From: Nitrospirillum amazonense
Lineage (GTDB): Bacteria > Pseudomonadota > Alphaproteobacteria > Azospirillales > Azospirillaceae
Direction: 5' to 3'
Assembly: GCF_007828035.1 (NCBI RefSeq)
Contig: NZ_VITV01000004.1
Span: 511,559-575,558, forward strand
Length of the DNA: 64,000 nucleotides
Part shown: positions 36,749-44,486 of the stretch, piece after piece
How the letters are laid out: each line of letters starts with the position of its first letter
Numbering within the stretch: position 1 is the stretch's first letter
Notes under the pieces: generated by a model
Databases searched by the model: none
What the model saw: only the letters and a program-made list of their open reading frames with translations
What the model was told of the DNA's origin: nothing
Program-made: the position numbers and the translations under genes

Positions 36749-37516
36749 ATGCCCGCGTTATCCCGCCTGCCTGCCGCCGCTCTGCGCCGGATACTTTGCT
36801 GCGCCCTGGTCATGGGGGCGGCATTCAGCCTGGAACCCGCGGCGGCCGCCGGCATCCCCTTCGTCGGTTGCCCCGCCGATGGCCAGATGGGGCCGCAGGC
36901 CGCGCCCAGGAAAGGGACCGTTCCGTCCTTAGCCCCCGCGCTGGCCGCCAGGGCGGCGGGGCGTTTGGCCTATTACGCGGGGCCGGCCGAGGCCGGTGGT
37001 ATTGGCAGCTTCGCGCCCAAGGGCTGGCACTGCTTCGCCCTCTATGGCTCCAACGGTTCCCAACTGCTGGTGACGGCCAACCCCCTCGCCAGCCCCGACC
37101 TGATCAAGGCGGCCCAGCAAATTCAGGGTCCGGCCCTGCAAGTGGCCTGGCTGGACGGTGATACGTCGGGCCGGTTCGAGGTGGCCAAGATCGCCGCCCG
37201 CCTATTTCCTGTCGCCAAGGATTATGTCCAGGGCGTGATGGACGAAGGGTTGGCGGACAAGTCGGAGTTCGCCTGGGGGCCCTATCCGACGGACACGGTC
37301 GTGCGCCACAGCCCCACTTCGGTGGATTTCGTGACGCCCGCCGGACAAAAGGGCCTGGGCACGGCCAGCCATCTCACCCCAGGGCCCCTGCCCATCATCG
37401 GCAGCGTCTTGCTGTTCCCGGATGACGACATGGCCTTGCGCCAGCTGGTCGTGCGCCTGCCGCCGGAGATGGCGGACCTGGGCCCCATCATCCAGGCGGC
37501 GTTCCGGCCGGAGTAG
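36749..37516 (+). CDS. Secreted protein of unknown function
   Basis: A 255-residue protein with a signal peptide (LRRILCCALVMGAAFSLEP, Ala-rich cleavage region near residue 35). The mature part begins GIPFVGCPADGQMGPQ and has two Cys, no known catalytic motif. Start at 36749 gives the best signal peptide. It is convergent with the isochorismatase-like gene and flanked by a short direct repeat. No function is proposed. Confidence 0.7.
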   Translation: MPALSRLPAAALRRILCCALVMGAAFSLEPAAAAGIPFVGCPADGQMGPQAAPRKGTVPSLAPALAARAAGRLAYYAGPAEAGGIGSFAPKGWHCFALYGSNGSQLLVTANPLASPDLIKAAQQIQGPALQVAWLDGDTSGRFEVAKIAARLFPVAKDYVQGVMDEGLADKSEFAWGPYPTDTVVRHSPTSVDFVTPAGQKGLGTASHLTPGPLPIIGSVLLFPDDDMALRQLVVRLPPEMADLGPIIQAAFRPE

Positions 37517-37576
37517 CGAAGCGCCTTCTGGAATTATGACAATCAGGGTCCTTGTCCTTAAGGCGTCCTGCCCTCG

Positions 37577-37587
37577 GCGTCATATTG
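37577..37587. repeat. Short direct repeat flanking the secreted unknown (right copy)
   Basis: Second copy of GCGTCATATTG, 921 bases from the first, in the convergent gap after the secreted unknown. Confidence 0.5.
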
Positions 37588-37614
37588 GCTGACGGTCCTC
37601 AGCTATGGCCTGGC

Positions 37615-38181
37615 TTAGCCAGGAAGAAGGGCGGCCAGCACCGCTTCAGTCGTCGCCACGATGGCATACTCGCCGTCCATGTTGGCCAGCGACAGGGCAT
37701 GCACGTCTTCGGCACTCCACACCCGGCCCCGGCCATCGCGCTTGGCGTAGGTGCAGGTCGCGTCGCTGACGACCGTGGTGGCATAGCCCAGGTTGCCCGC
37801 CATGCGCACCGTGGCCTCCACCGAGTTGTTGGTGACGACGCCGGCCACCACCAGGGCGGTGATGCCCCGCCCGCGCAGCAGATCGTCTAGGCCGGTGCCG
37901 ATGAAGGCGCTGTTGGTGCGCTTGGCCACCACGATCTCCCCGGCAGCCGGAATCGCCTCTTCCTTGAAGGCGTGGCCCGGCGTGCCGGGACGGTAGGTGG
38001 AATTGGGCTCCACCGAATCATGCCGCACATGGATGACCGGGTGCCCGGCCGCGCGCCAGGCGGCCAGCAGCCGGGCCACATTGGCCTCGGCCTCCGGGTT
38101 GTTGCGCGGCCCCTCCGCCGCCCAGCGCGGATCGTTGATGGCGCGCTGCAGGTCGATGAGGAGAAGGGCGGGAGCGTTCAC
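37615..38181 (-). CDS. Isochorismatase-like hydrolase, Cys position replaced by Ser
   Basis: A 188-residue protein of the isochorismatase/nicotinamidase fold. The catalytic Asp is in LLLIDLQ (residue 10) and the Lys in VVAKRTNSAF. The nucleophile loop reads GVVTNNSVEATVRMAGNLG, where cysteine hydrolases have Cys, so a Ser or no nucleophile is implied. The GTG start at 38181 overlaps the comM stop as GTGA; no ATG fits. Substrate unknown. Confidence 0.8.
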   Translation of the reverse strand: MNAPALLLIDLQRAINDPRWAAEGPRNNPEAEANVARLLAAWRAAGHPVIHVRHDSVEPNSTYRPGTPGHAFKEEAIPAAGEIVVAKRTNSAFIGTGLDDLLRGRGITALVVAGVVTNNSVEATVRMAGNLGYATTVVSDATCTYAKRDGRGRVWSAEDVHALSLANMDGEYAIVATTEAVLAALLPG

Positions 38182-39713
38182 CGCACCACCACGCGCCGGT
38201 AACTCAGCGCCTCGGCGATATGGACGCGGCGCACGGTGTCGCTGCCTTCCATGTCGGCCAGGGTGCGGGCGACGCGCAGGACGCGGTGATAGCCGCGGGC
38301 GGACAGGCGCAGGCGGTCGGCGGCCTCGGTCAGCAGGGCGCGGCCGGGGGCCTCGGGGGCGGCCACCTTTTCCAGCAGCTCGCCATCGGCCTCGGCATTG
38401 GTGCGGATGGTGGGGTGGCCCGGCTTCACCAGCGCGGCGTAGCGCGCCGCCTGGATGGCCCGGGCGCGGGCCACGCGGGCGGCCACGACGGCAGTGGTCT
38501 CGCGCGGCGGCGGCAGCGACAGGTCGGACGCCTTCACTGCCGGCACGTCGACATGCAGGTCGATGCGGTCGAACAGCGGGCCGGAAATCTTGGACTGGTA
38601 ATCGGCGGCGCATTTGGGGGCGCGGCCGCAGGCCTGGGCGGGGTCGTCCAGGTGGCCGCAGCGGCAGGGGTTCATGGCGGCCACCAGCTGCACCCGCGCG
38701 GGGTAGGTGACATGGCCGTTGGCCCGCGCCACCGTGGCCCGCCCCGTCTCCAACGGCTGGCGCAGGGCCTCCAGCGTGGGCCGTGCGAATTCCGGCAGCT
38801 CATCCAAGAACAGCACGCCCTGGTGGGCCAGGCTGATTTCCCCCGGCTTGGCGCGCACACCACCCCCGACCAAGGCCGGCAGGCTGGCGCTGTGGTGCGG
38901 GTCGCGGAAAGGGCGGCGGCGCATCAGGCGCCCGCCCTCCAGCTTGCCGGCCACGGAATGGATCATGGACAGGTCCAGCGCCTCCGCCGGTTCCAGGGGC
39001 GGCAGCAATCCGGGCAGGCGGGCGGCCAGCATGGACTTGCCCGACCCCGGCGGTCCCACCATCAGCAGGTTGTGCGCGCCGCTGGCCGCCACCTCCAGCG
39101 CGCGCTTCGCCGTCTCCTGGCCCTTGATGTCGGCCAGGTCCGGCAGGGCGCCCGGCTCATCCTCCTCCATCTTGGGCTGGGGCCGCGACAGCACCTGGGT
39201 GCCCTTGAAGTGGTTGATCAGCTCCAGCAGGGTGCGCGGTGCCAGCACCTCCAGCTCGCCGGCCCAGGCGGCCTCCCCGCCGCAGGCCGCCGGGCAGATC
39301 AGGCCCCGGTCGGTGGCCACGGCGTGGATGGCGGCGGGCAGGGTGCCGGCCACGGCCGTCAAAGCGCCGTCCAGCGCCAGTTCGCCCAGGGCGCAGAAGC
39401 CCTTGATGTCCTCATCCGGCAGGATGCCCATGACGGTCAGCAGGGCGATGGCGATGGGCAGGTCATAGTGGCTGCCCTCCTTCTGCACATCGGCCGGCGC
39501 CAAGTTCACGGTGATGCGCTTGGGCGGCAGGGCCAGGCCCAGAGCATGCAAGGCCGCCCGCACCCGCTCCCGGCTTTCGGCCACCGCCTTGTCCGGCAGG
39601 CCCACCACGGTGAAGGCCACCTGCCCGCCCGACATCTGCACCTGGACGTCGATATCCAGGACGTCCACCCCCTGGAAGGCCACCGTCGAAACCCGCGCTA
39701 CCACCGGCCCCAT
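38178..39713 (-). CDS. comM: ComM/YifB-family Mg-chelatase-like AAA+ ATPase
   Basis: A 511-residue AAA+ protein. ComM is a hexameric branch-migration helicase needed for efficient natural transformation in some proteobacteria; other relatives lack a defined role. Visible are the N-terminal Lon-like domain (VGLPDKAVAESRERV), Walker A VGPPGSGKSML, Walker B VLFLDELPEF and the CRCGH zinc motif (NPCRCGHLDDPAQAC). The start at 39713 was chosen over an Arg-rich upstream frame. Confidence 0.9.
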   Translation of the reverse strand: MGPVVARVSTVAFQGVDVLDIDVQVQMSGGQVAFTVVGLPDKAVAESRERVRAALHALGLALPPKRITVNLAPADVQKEGSHYDLPIAIALLTVMGILPDEDIKGFCALGELALDGALTAVAGTLPAAIHAVATDRGLICPAACGGEAAWAGELEVLAPRTLLELINHFKGTQVLSRPQPKMEEDEPGALPDLADIKGQETAKRALEVAASGAHNLLMVGPPGSGKSMLAARLPGLLPPLEPAEALDLSMIHSVAGKLEGGRLMRRRPFRDPHHSASLPALVGGGVRAKPGEISLAHQGVLFLDELPEFARPTLEALRQPLETGRATVARANGHVTYPARVQLVAAMNPCRCGHLDDPAQACGRAPKCAADYQSKISGPLFDRIDLHVDVPAVKASDLSLPPPRETTAVVAARVARARAIQAARYAALVKPGHPTIRTNAEADGELLEKVAAPEAPGRALLTEAADRLRLSARGYHRVLRVARTLADMEGSDTVRRVHIAEALSYRRVVVR

Positions 39714-39889
39714 CCTATCCGCTTCTGCACGCCGGGGTAGTGTAGGCGGACGCGGGCCCCGGCGCCAGCGATGGCGGGAACCGGGGTGCGACATTCGGGC
39801 GCCCGGGGTGCGACATCGGGGTGCCTGCAACCTTGTGACGGAAAACTATAACGCTTGCGTCTCTACTGGTTAAATGGGGACAAGCGTCG

Positions 39890-40549
39890 ATGCGCAAATT
39901 GGGTGTGATGGCCGGGGCCGCTGTGACGGCGATGGCAATGGTGTCGGTGGCCGCGTCGGCGCAGGAGGGGGCGTCGTGGGGCGGCCTGTATGTGCAGGGC
40001 TTCATCGGCGACGCCGCCGGCCAGGCGCGGCAGGACCTGACCAATGGCCGCACGACCGGCGACCATTCGGAAAACCAGGTCTCCGGCGGTGCCGGCCTGG
40101 GCTATGGCCTGCAGGTGGGCCGCCTGCTGGTGGGGGTGGAGGGCGACATCGCCAGCGGCAGCGGCGACATCACGGCGCACAACCCCACGCCCGATTACAA
40201 TTACACTACCCACAATGGCTGGCTGGCCACGGGTGTCGTCCGCGCCGGCTATGATTTGGGGTTGGGCTTTCTGCCCTATGCCCTGGGCGGCGTGGCGGCG
40301 GGCGACGTGCGGCTGCACACCTACCGCACCGATGGCCCGGGGTCGTCGATCGACTTCAGCCACACCCAGGTGGGCTGGACCCTGGGCGCCGGGGCGGAGG
40401 TTCCGCTGCCCCTGGATGCCTTCCGCCTGAAGGTGGAATACCGCTATGTCGACCTGGACAGGGCGGACGGGAGCGGCAGCCAGGGCAATGCCGTCAGCGG
40501 CACCCTGCACCAGAACCTGGTGCGGCTGGCGCTGGCCTTCCGCATCTGA
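39890..40549 (+). CDS. Outer-membrane beta-barrel protein (Omp25-like)
   Basis: A 219-residue protein with a signal peptide ending ASAQEG near residue 26 and alternating beta strands ending in KVEYRYVDLDRA and the C-terminal LVRLALAFRI, a typical barrel signature ending in a hydrophobic strand. GGGGA is 9 bases before the ATG. A paralogue follows immediately downstream, so the pair arose by tandem duplication. Confidence 0.82.
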   Translation: MRKLGVMAGAAVTAMAMVSVAASAQEGASWGGLYVQGFIGDAAGQARQDLTNGRTTGDHSENQVSGGAGLGYGLQVGRLLVGVEGDIASGSGDITAHNPTPDYNYTTHNGWLATGVVRAGYDLGLGFLPYALGGVAAGDVRLHTYRTDGPGSSIDFSHTQVGWTLGAGAEVPLPLDAFRLKVEYRYVDLDRADGSGSQGNAVSGTLHQNLVRLALAFRI

Positions 40550-40667
40550 GGCGAGGGGGCGGCCTGTGGGGGCGATCACTGTCGCCGGCCGCCCCTCCGC
40601 CGTCCTGTGGCGTGTTTCGCGCTACGGATACAATTCCTGACGAACACCGATGAGGGGAGGGGACAGG

Positions 40668-41341
40668 ATGAGCATGAGGGGGGCGCCGCGAAAGGGGAGC
40701 ATCGTCGGTCGCGCCGCCGCCGTCTGGGCCATACTGGCCTGTGGCGCCGCGCAGGCGCAGGATTTCGTGCCGCCGCAGTCCACGGGGGATATCTATCTCC
40801 AGGGCTTTATCGGCGGCGCGCTGGTCCAGCAGCGCCAGGGATACTACCGGAGATCGGACGGCAATGACGACGTGGGGCGCTCGGTCTATGGCGGCGGCGG
40901 GTTGGGATACGCCCAGCGCTTTGACAACTGGCTGGTGGGGGGGGGGAGGCTGAAATCGGCAGCGGCACCGGCGATGTCACCACCCATGGCGGTGCGTTCG
41001 ATTACGTGACCCATACGGATTGGCTGGCAACGGCCACGGGGCGCTTGGGTTATGACCTTGGCCCGGACGTGGTGCCCTATATTACGGCCGGCTTGGCGGT
41101 GGGCGATGTCGGTGCCAGCACGCGCGGCGGCGCAAGCGTCCAAAATACCAGCGACACCAAGGCCGGCTGGACGGCCGGCGCGGGAATGGAGGCGCCGCTT
41201 CCCCTCTCCCTGCTGAAGATACGGGTGGAGTACCGCTACGTGGACTTCGGCCAGGTCAACGGGCCCGATGGCCTGGGCGGCACCAGCCCCCTGTCCATCC
41301 ACCAACACCTGCTTCGCCTGGGCCTGTCGTTGCGGCTCTGA
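40668..41341 (+). pseudogene. Second outer-membrane barrel, frameshifted at a G10 tract
   Basis: The 5' part encodes a signal peptide (AAAVWAILACGAAQAQ) and barrel up to DNWLVGGG; the 3' part resumes in another frame with EAEIGSGTGDVTTHGG, then WLATATGRLGYDLG and the C-terminal HQHLLRLGLSLRL. Both halves align with the upstream paralogue across the break (LLVGVEGDIASGSGD). The break is at ten consecutive G (40937-40946); eight or eleven would restore the frame. It may be a phase-variable gene in the off state, a pseudogene, or a sequencing error. Confidence 0.8.
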
Positions 41342-41372
41342 TCACCGGTGGGGAGTGCCGGCGGGGGCGGCG

Positions 41373-42305
41373 TCACGCGATCAGCGCCGCTTCCCTGCGC
41401 GCGATGGGCGGGCGCGAGGGGTGCAGGACAATCCCGTCGTCGGCGATCTCGACCTTGGCTTCGGGGTAGACAGCGGTGGCGAGCGCCAGGGCGTCCAGGA
41501 ACACCGGCTTGAAGTGGCTGAGCTTGGCGTAGTGCTCGCCGAACTGGCGGCGCAGGGCCGCCCAGCGCACCGGCGTCGCCTGGTTCAGCACATGCAGGCG
41601 GTAGGCCAGCCAGATGTAGACGTCGATGGCGGTGCTGCTGGCGCTGATGTGGCGCAAGGCGGCCTCGGAGACGGGGACGGCGTGCTGCTTCAGGCTGTCG
41701 TAGAAGCTTTCGTTCAGTTCGATCACGTCCTGGAACAGGGCCACTTGGCGCTGGTCGGGGTTGGATTTGAACAGAATGGAATTGTTGACGAAGCCGGCGT
41801 TCTGCCGGGTGACCGAGGCGTCCGTCTCCCACAGGAACTGCAGGCTGCAGGCGGTGATGCGCTGCGCCTGTTCCATCACCAGGCGATAGGTCTTGCCACC
41901 GGGGCTCTCCCCCATGGCCTTCAGCCAGGAATGCCAGCTCTTGCCCAGCTCCACCTGGCGGGAGTTGGTCTTCAGCGCCTCCGTCTGCAGGTACAGCAGG
42001 ATCATGCGTGCCTTGGCACCGTAGGGCACGCCCACCAGGCTGCCGTCGGCATGCCGGCCGCTCTGCACGATCAGGGTGCAGCGCCCCGTTTCCTTGCGGT
42101 GGTATTCCGGCTCCGCCGCCTTGTCGATGGAACGGTGGGGCAGGCTGGTGAGGGCGAAGCCGGCATGGGTGATGCCCATGCTGTCCTCTTCCTGGGCCAG
42201 CATGGCGGCGGCCACATCCACCAGGGCGCGGCCGCTCTTGCTGGTCGCCATCTCGCGCGCCCGGTCCACGCCATGTTCCAGGATGAGACGGTGAATGTCG
42301 GCCAT
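41373..42305 (-). CDS. repA: RepA-type plasmid replication initiator
   Basis: A 310-residue protein resembling plasmid-encoded RepA (RepA_C family). The segments VPYGAKARMILLYLQTEALK, TNSRQVELGKSWHSWLKAMG and GKTYRLVMEQAQRITACSLQ match the winged-helix initiator core as I know it, and YIWLAYRLHVLNQATPVRWA follows. Such proteins bind iterons and recruit DnaA and helicase. The gene is intact, and an iteron array, a DnaA box and an AT-rich stretch lie directly upstream. No partition genes accompany it. Confidence 0.82.
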   Translation of the reverse strand: MADIHRLILEHGVDRAREMATSKSGRALVDVAAAMLAQEEDSMGITHAGFALTSLPHRSIDKAAEPEYHRKETGRCTLIVQSGRHADGSLVGVPYGAKARMILLYLQTEALKTNSRQVELGKSWHSWLKAMGESPGGKTYRLVMEQAQRITACSLQFLWETDASVTRQNAGFVNNSILFKSNPDQRQVALFQDVIELNESFYDSLKQHAVPVSEAALRHISASSTAIDVYIWLAYRLHVLNQATPVRWAALRRQFGEHYAKLSHFKPVFLDALALATAVYPEAKVEIADDGIVLHPSRPPIARREAALIA

Positions 42306-42388
42306 GGCGCCCTTCGCTCCCTGCCAGTCGGTCGGTCGATGTCGGTTGATGGCCGGAGTGTTTCAAAGCCAAATCACTAAATCTAGGT

Positions 42389-42937
42389 CGGACTTTACCG
42401 GCCCCCGCTATTTGTGGGGTATTTGGAGTCTGTTATTTGAGGTGCCGGTTAAGTCCGGGAAATAAACCCGAGTCGGGCCGGTAGAGTCCGGCATCCGGCC
42501 GGCAAGGTCCGGGGGAAAACTGTTCTTCCCATGCGCCCCATGGGCGCCGGCGCATCCTGTGGCCGGTAAAGTCCGGGGGAGACGCGCCCCGAGTCTGTGG
42601 ATAACTCTACCATGGCCGGTAAAGTCCGAGCCGAATCGTGACGAATCACCCCGTCCGGGCGCGCGGGATCGACTCCGGTGGACTCGAAAGCGGTTCCGAC
42701 TCGCCCTTGGGTTCGGACTTTACCGGCCTTGCCGGTGGGAGTCCGGGCCTTTCCGGTGGGCAGGATGGTTGAGGGAAGGAGGCGGCATGGCCGCGAGCCG
42801 CCGCTCAGGCCCAGGGGCGCCCGGTCCACTCGGACTTTACCGGCCCCGACCTTGGAACGGGGCTGTTCTGCTGTGGCGCTTTTTCCTGGACTCGGACTTT
42901 ACCGGCCCTGGCCGGGCGGGGCACGGACTTTACCGGC
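42389..42937. repeat. Iteron array upstream of repA (about ten 15-bp units)
   Basis: Units match CGGACTTTACCGGCC. In this orientation they lie at 42389, 42714, 42831, 42893 and 42924. In the opposite orientation (GGCCGGTAAAGTCCG) they lie at 42444, 42476, 42497, 42561 and 42614, the first three with changes. A further decayed unit is near 42731. Apart from the unit at 42389, the reverse block is nearest repA and the forward block farther out. Spacing is irregular, unlike CRISPR. This is the expected DNA of an iteron-type origin. Confidence 0.85.
42596..42604. promoter_or_regulatory. DnaA box inside the iteron array
   Basis: TGTGGATAA is the exact complement of the consensus DnaA box TTATCCACA, placed between two perfect iterons. 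It supports an origin requiring host DnaA. Confidence 0.75.
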
Positions 42938-42960
42938 GGTCGGGGATGGAGGGCAGGAAA

Positions 42961-43085
42961 CGAAGGTCACAAATCCTAAACATTAAAGATGGCAATAATG
43001 AAGTGGCGACATCCTATCAATACGCCGTTAACAAAAATATCCCCTTAAGGTTTACTGACTCAGATACTCTACTATTTAAACGGTG
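42961..43085. other. AT-rich stretch next to the iterons, candidate DNA-unwinding element
   Basis: Directly beyond the last iteron the sequence turns AT-rich for about 125 bases (AAACATTAAAGATGGCAATA, TTAACAAAAATATCC, CTATTTAAACGG), unlike the surrounding GC-rich DNA. No gene is seen in it. An AT-rich melting region beside iterons is standard for this origin type. The following 200 bases up to the lectin gene hold nothing recognised beyond a TATAAG that could be a -10. Confidence 0.55.
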
Positions 43086-43297
43086 GTGATGACATTGTAA
43101 GGCCGCCGGATGGGACCGGGGCGGTTGCCCCTGTCGAGTATCGCAAAGGTCCCCCGGCCATATGCCCTCAGGTCCGGACTATAAGGGGTGCAGGCGCCGC
43201 CGGTGTCCGCCCCTGGGCGGCCGTCCCATGCCTCATGAACGACGCACCTGTCCCGCGAGGCAGGAATGGGCCGCCGCAGACAACGGGAGAAAACGAC

Positions 43298-44317
43298 ATG
43301 AGCGTCAACTCGAACCTTGTCATCCAAGTCGGTGCCCTGCCTGATCTGGTCGTCTCCAACGACCCCGCCAACCCCGGCCGCATCATCATGCGATGGTTGG
43401 ACGGCACCGACACCAACCAGCAATGGGTGGAGGAGCCGGCGCTGAACGGCTTCTATCTCAAGAACGTGGCCACCGGCACGTATCTGGCCTTCGGCGGCGA
43501 TGACCAGCCGGTCGGCCTGTCCGGCCATGGCGACGTCTGGCAGAAGACCGGCCCCAACCAGGATTTCACCGCCATCCGATTGGCCCTGCGGACATCCCAA
43601 AACCTGAACGCCCTGGGCGGCCACCCGGCGGTGGGCACCGTCGTCGGCACGTGGACCTGGGGCGGGGGCGCCGGCAATGAGATCTGGCAGGTCCAGACCG
43701 TCAGCGCCGTGTGGCCGCGGCCCACCCAGACCTTCTCCTTCATTTCGGGCATGGCGCCCTATCTGCAGCTCTGCGTCGACCCCAAGAACACGGCCGGCGC
43801 CCTGGTGGTGGATGATAACTACGCCACGCAGGCGCCCGCCGCCTTCGTCTTCACTGCCACCCAGTGGACCAGCGGGTTCTCCATCGTGAACAAGGCGTCG
43901 GGCCTGCTGGCCTATGTCAGCGGCGACGGCAACGGTTCGTCCCTGCTGCAGCGGGCGCCCAACCAGTTGAACGTCGATTCCCTGTGGACCTACGGCGGCG
44001 GCGGCGCCTTCCAGGCCATCCGGCCCTGGATCGACTCGGGCCAGAACTGGAACGTCTTCGGCAACCCGCATCCCATCCCCAAGGGCCCGCTGGCCATGGG
44101 AACCTGGAGCTGGGGCCACGGCCAGGCCAATGAGATCTGGCAGACCGTGGTGCCCGCCACGCAGGCCCGTGCGGCCAGCATCCTATGGACGGGTGAGGCC
44201 ATCCAGGCCGATGGAGAGGCGGAGCATGACCGGCCGGTGGCGGCCGCCGTCGCCGAGGTCTGGGCCCAGGCCCAGGAAAAGGCCGGTGTCGCCGCCCGGG
44301 CCAACGGCCATCACTGA
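43298..44317 (+). CDS. Beta-trefoil/ricin-B-like protein with duplicated unit
   Basis: A 339-residue protein without signal peptide. Two halves share a repeated block: QNLNALGGHPAVGTVVGTWT with GNEIWQV, and QNWNVFGNPHPIP with GTWSWGHGQANEIWQT. The repeated EIWQ (QxW-type) strands suggest a carbohydrate-binding beta-trefoil fold; ligand unknown. GGGAGA is 7 bases before the ATG. It is flanked by the RepA origin and a strong terminator and shows no operon partner. Confidence 0.6.
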   Translation: MSVNSNLVIQVGALPDLVVSNDPANPGRIIMRWLDGTDTNQQWVEEPALNGFYLKNVATGTYLAFGGDDQPVGLSGHGDVWQKTGPNQDFTAIRLALRTSQNLNALGGHPAVGTVVGTWTWGGGAGNEIWQVQTVSAVWPRPTQTFSFISGMAPYLQLCVDPKNTAGALVVDDNYATQAPAAFVFTATQWTSGFSIVNKASGLLAYVSGDGNGSSLLQRAPNQLNVDSLWTYGGGGAFQAIRPWIDSGQNWNVFGNPHPIPKGPLAMGTWSWGHGQANEIWQTVVPATQARAASILWTGEAIQADGEAEHDRPVAAAVAEVWAQAQEKAGVAARANGHH

Positions 44318-44328
44318 CCGTCGACCGG

Positions 44329-44357
44329 CGGGCGGGATGGCCAGGCTGTCCCGCCCG
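44329..44357 (+). terminator. Hairpin after the lectin-like gene
   Basis: CGGGCGGGA (44329-44337) pairs with TCCCGCCCG (44349-44357). Located 11 bases after the stop; no T-tract. Confidence 0.5.
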
Positions 44358-44405
44358 TCATTCCGGCAGCGGCGATTCGGATCTTGCCGGCTCCCAAAAG
44401 ACGGA

Positions 44406-44436
44406 AGGCGGGGCGGTTCCGCAGACCGCCCCGCCT
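44406..44436. terminator. Perfect 12-bp hairpin in the convergent gap
   Basis: AGGCGGGGCGGT (44406-44417) pairs with ACCGCCCCGCCT (44425-44436) around a 7-base loop, between the convergent lectin-like and phosphatase genes. Probably bidirectional. Confidence 0.6.
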
Positions 44437-44486
44437 CTCCCTCACGGGCGGCGGATGATGGGAAGGCCGCCCGTCGGTTTCACCCC

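Noticed and set aside
42389-42937. CRISPR array
   Set aside because: The 15-bp units occur in both orientations at irregular intervals and no cas genes are present.
42449-42986. Open frames across the iteron region on both strands
   Set aside because: They are made of translated iterons (GKVR/DFTG-type repeats) with no ribosome sites; the DNA signal is the origin.
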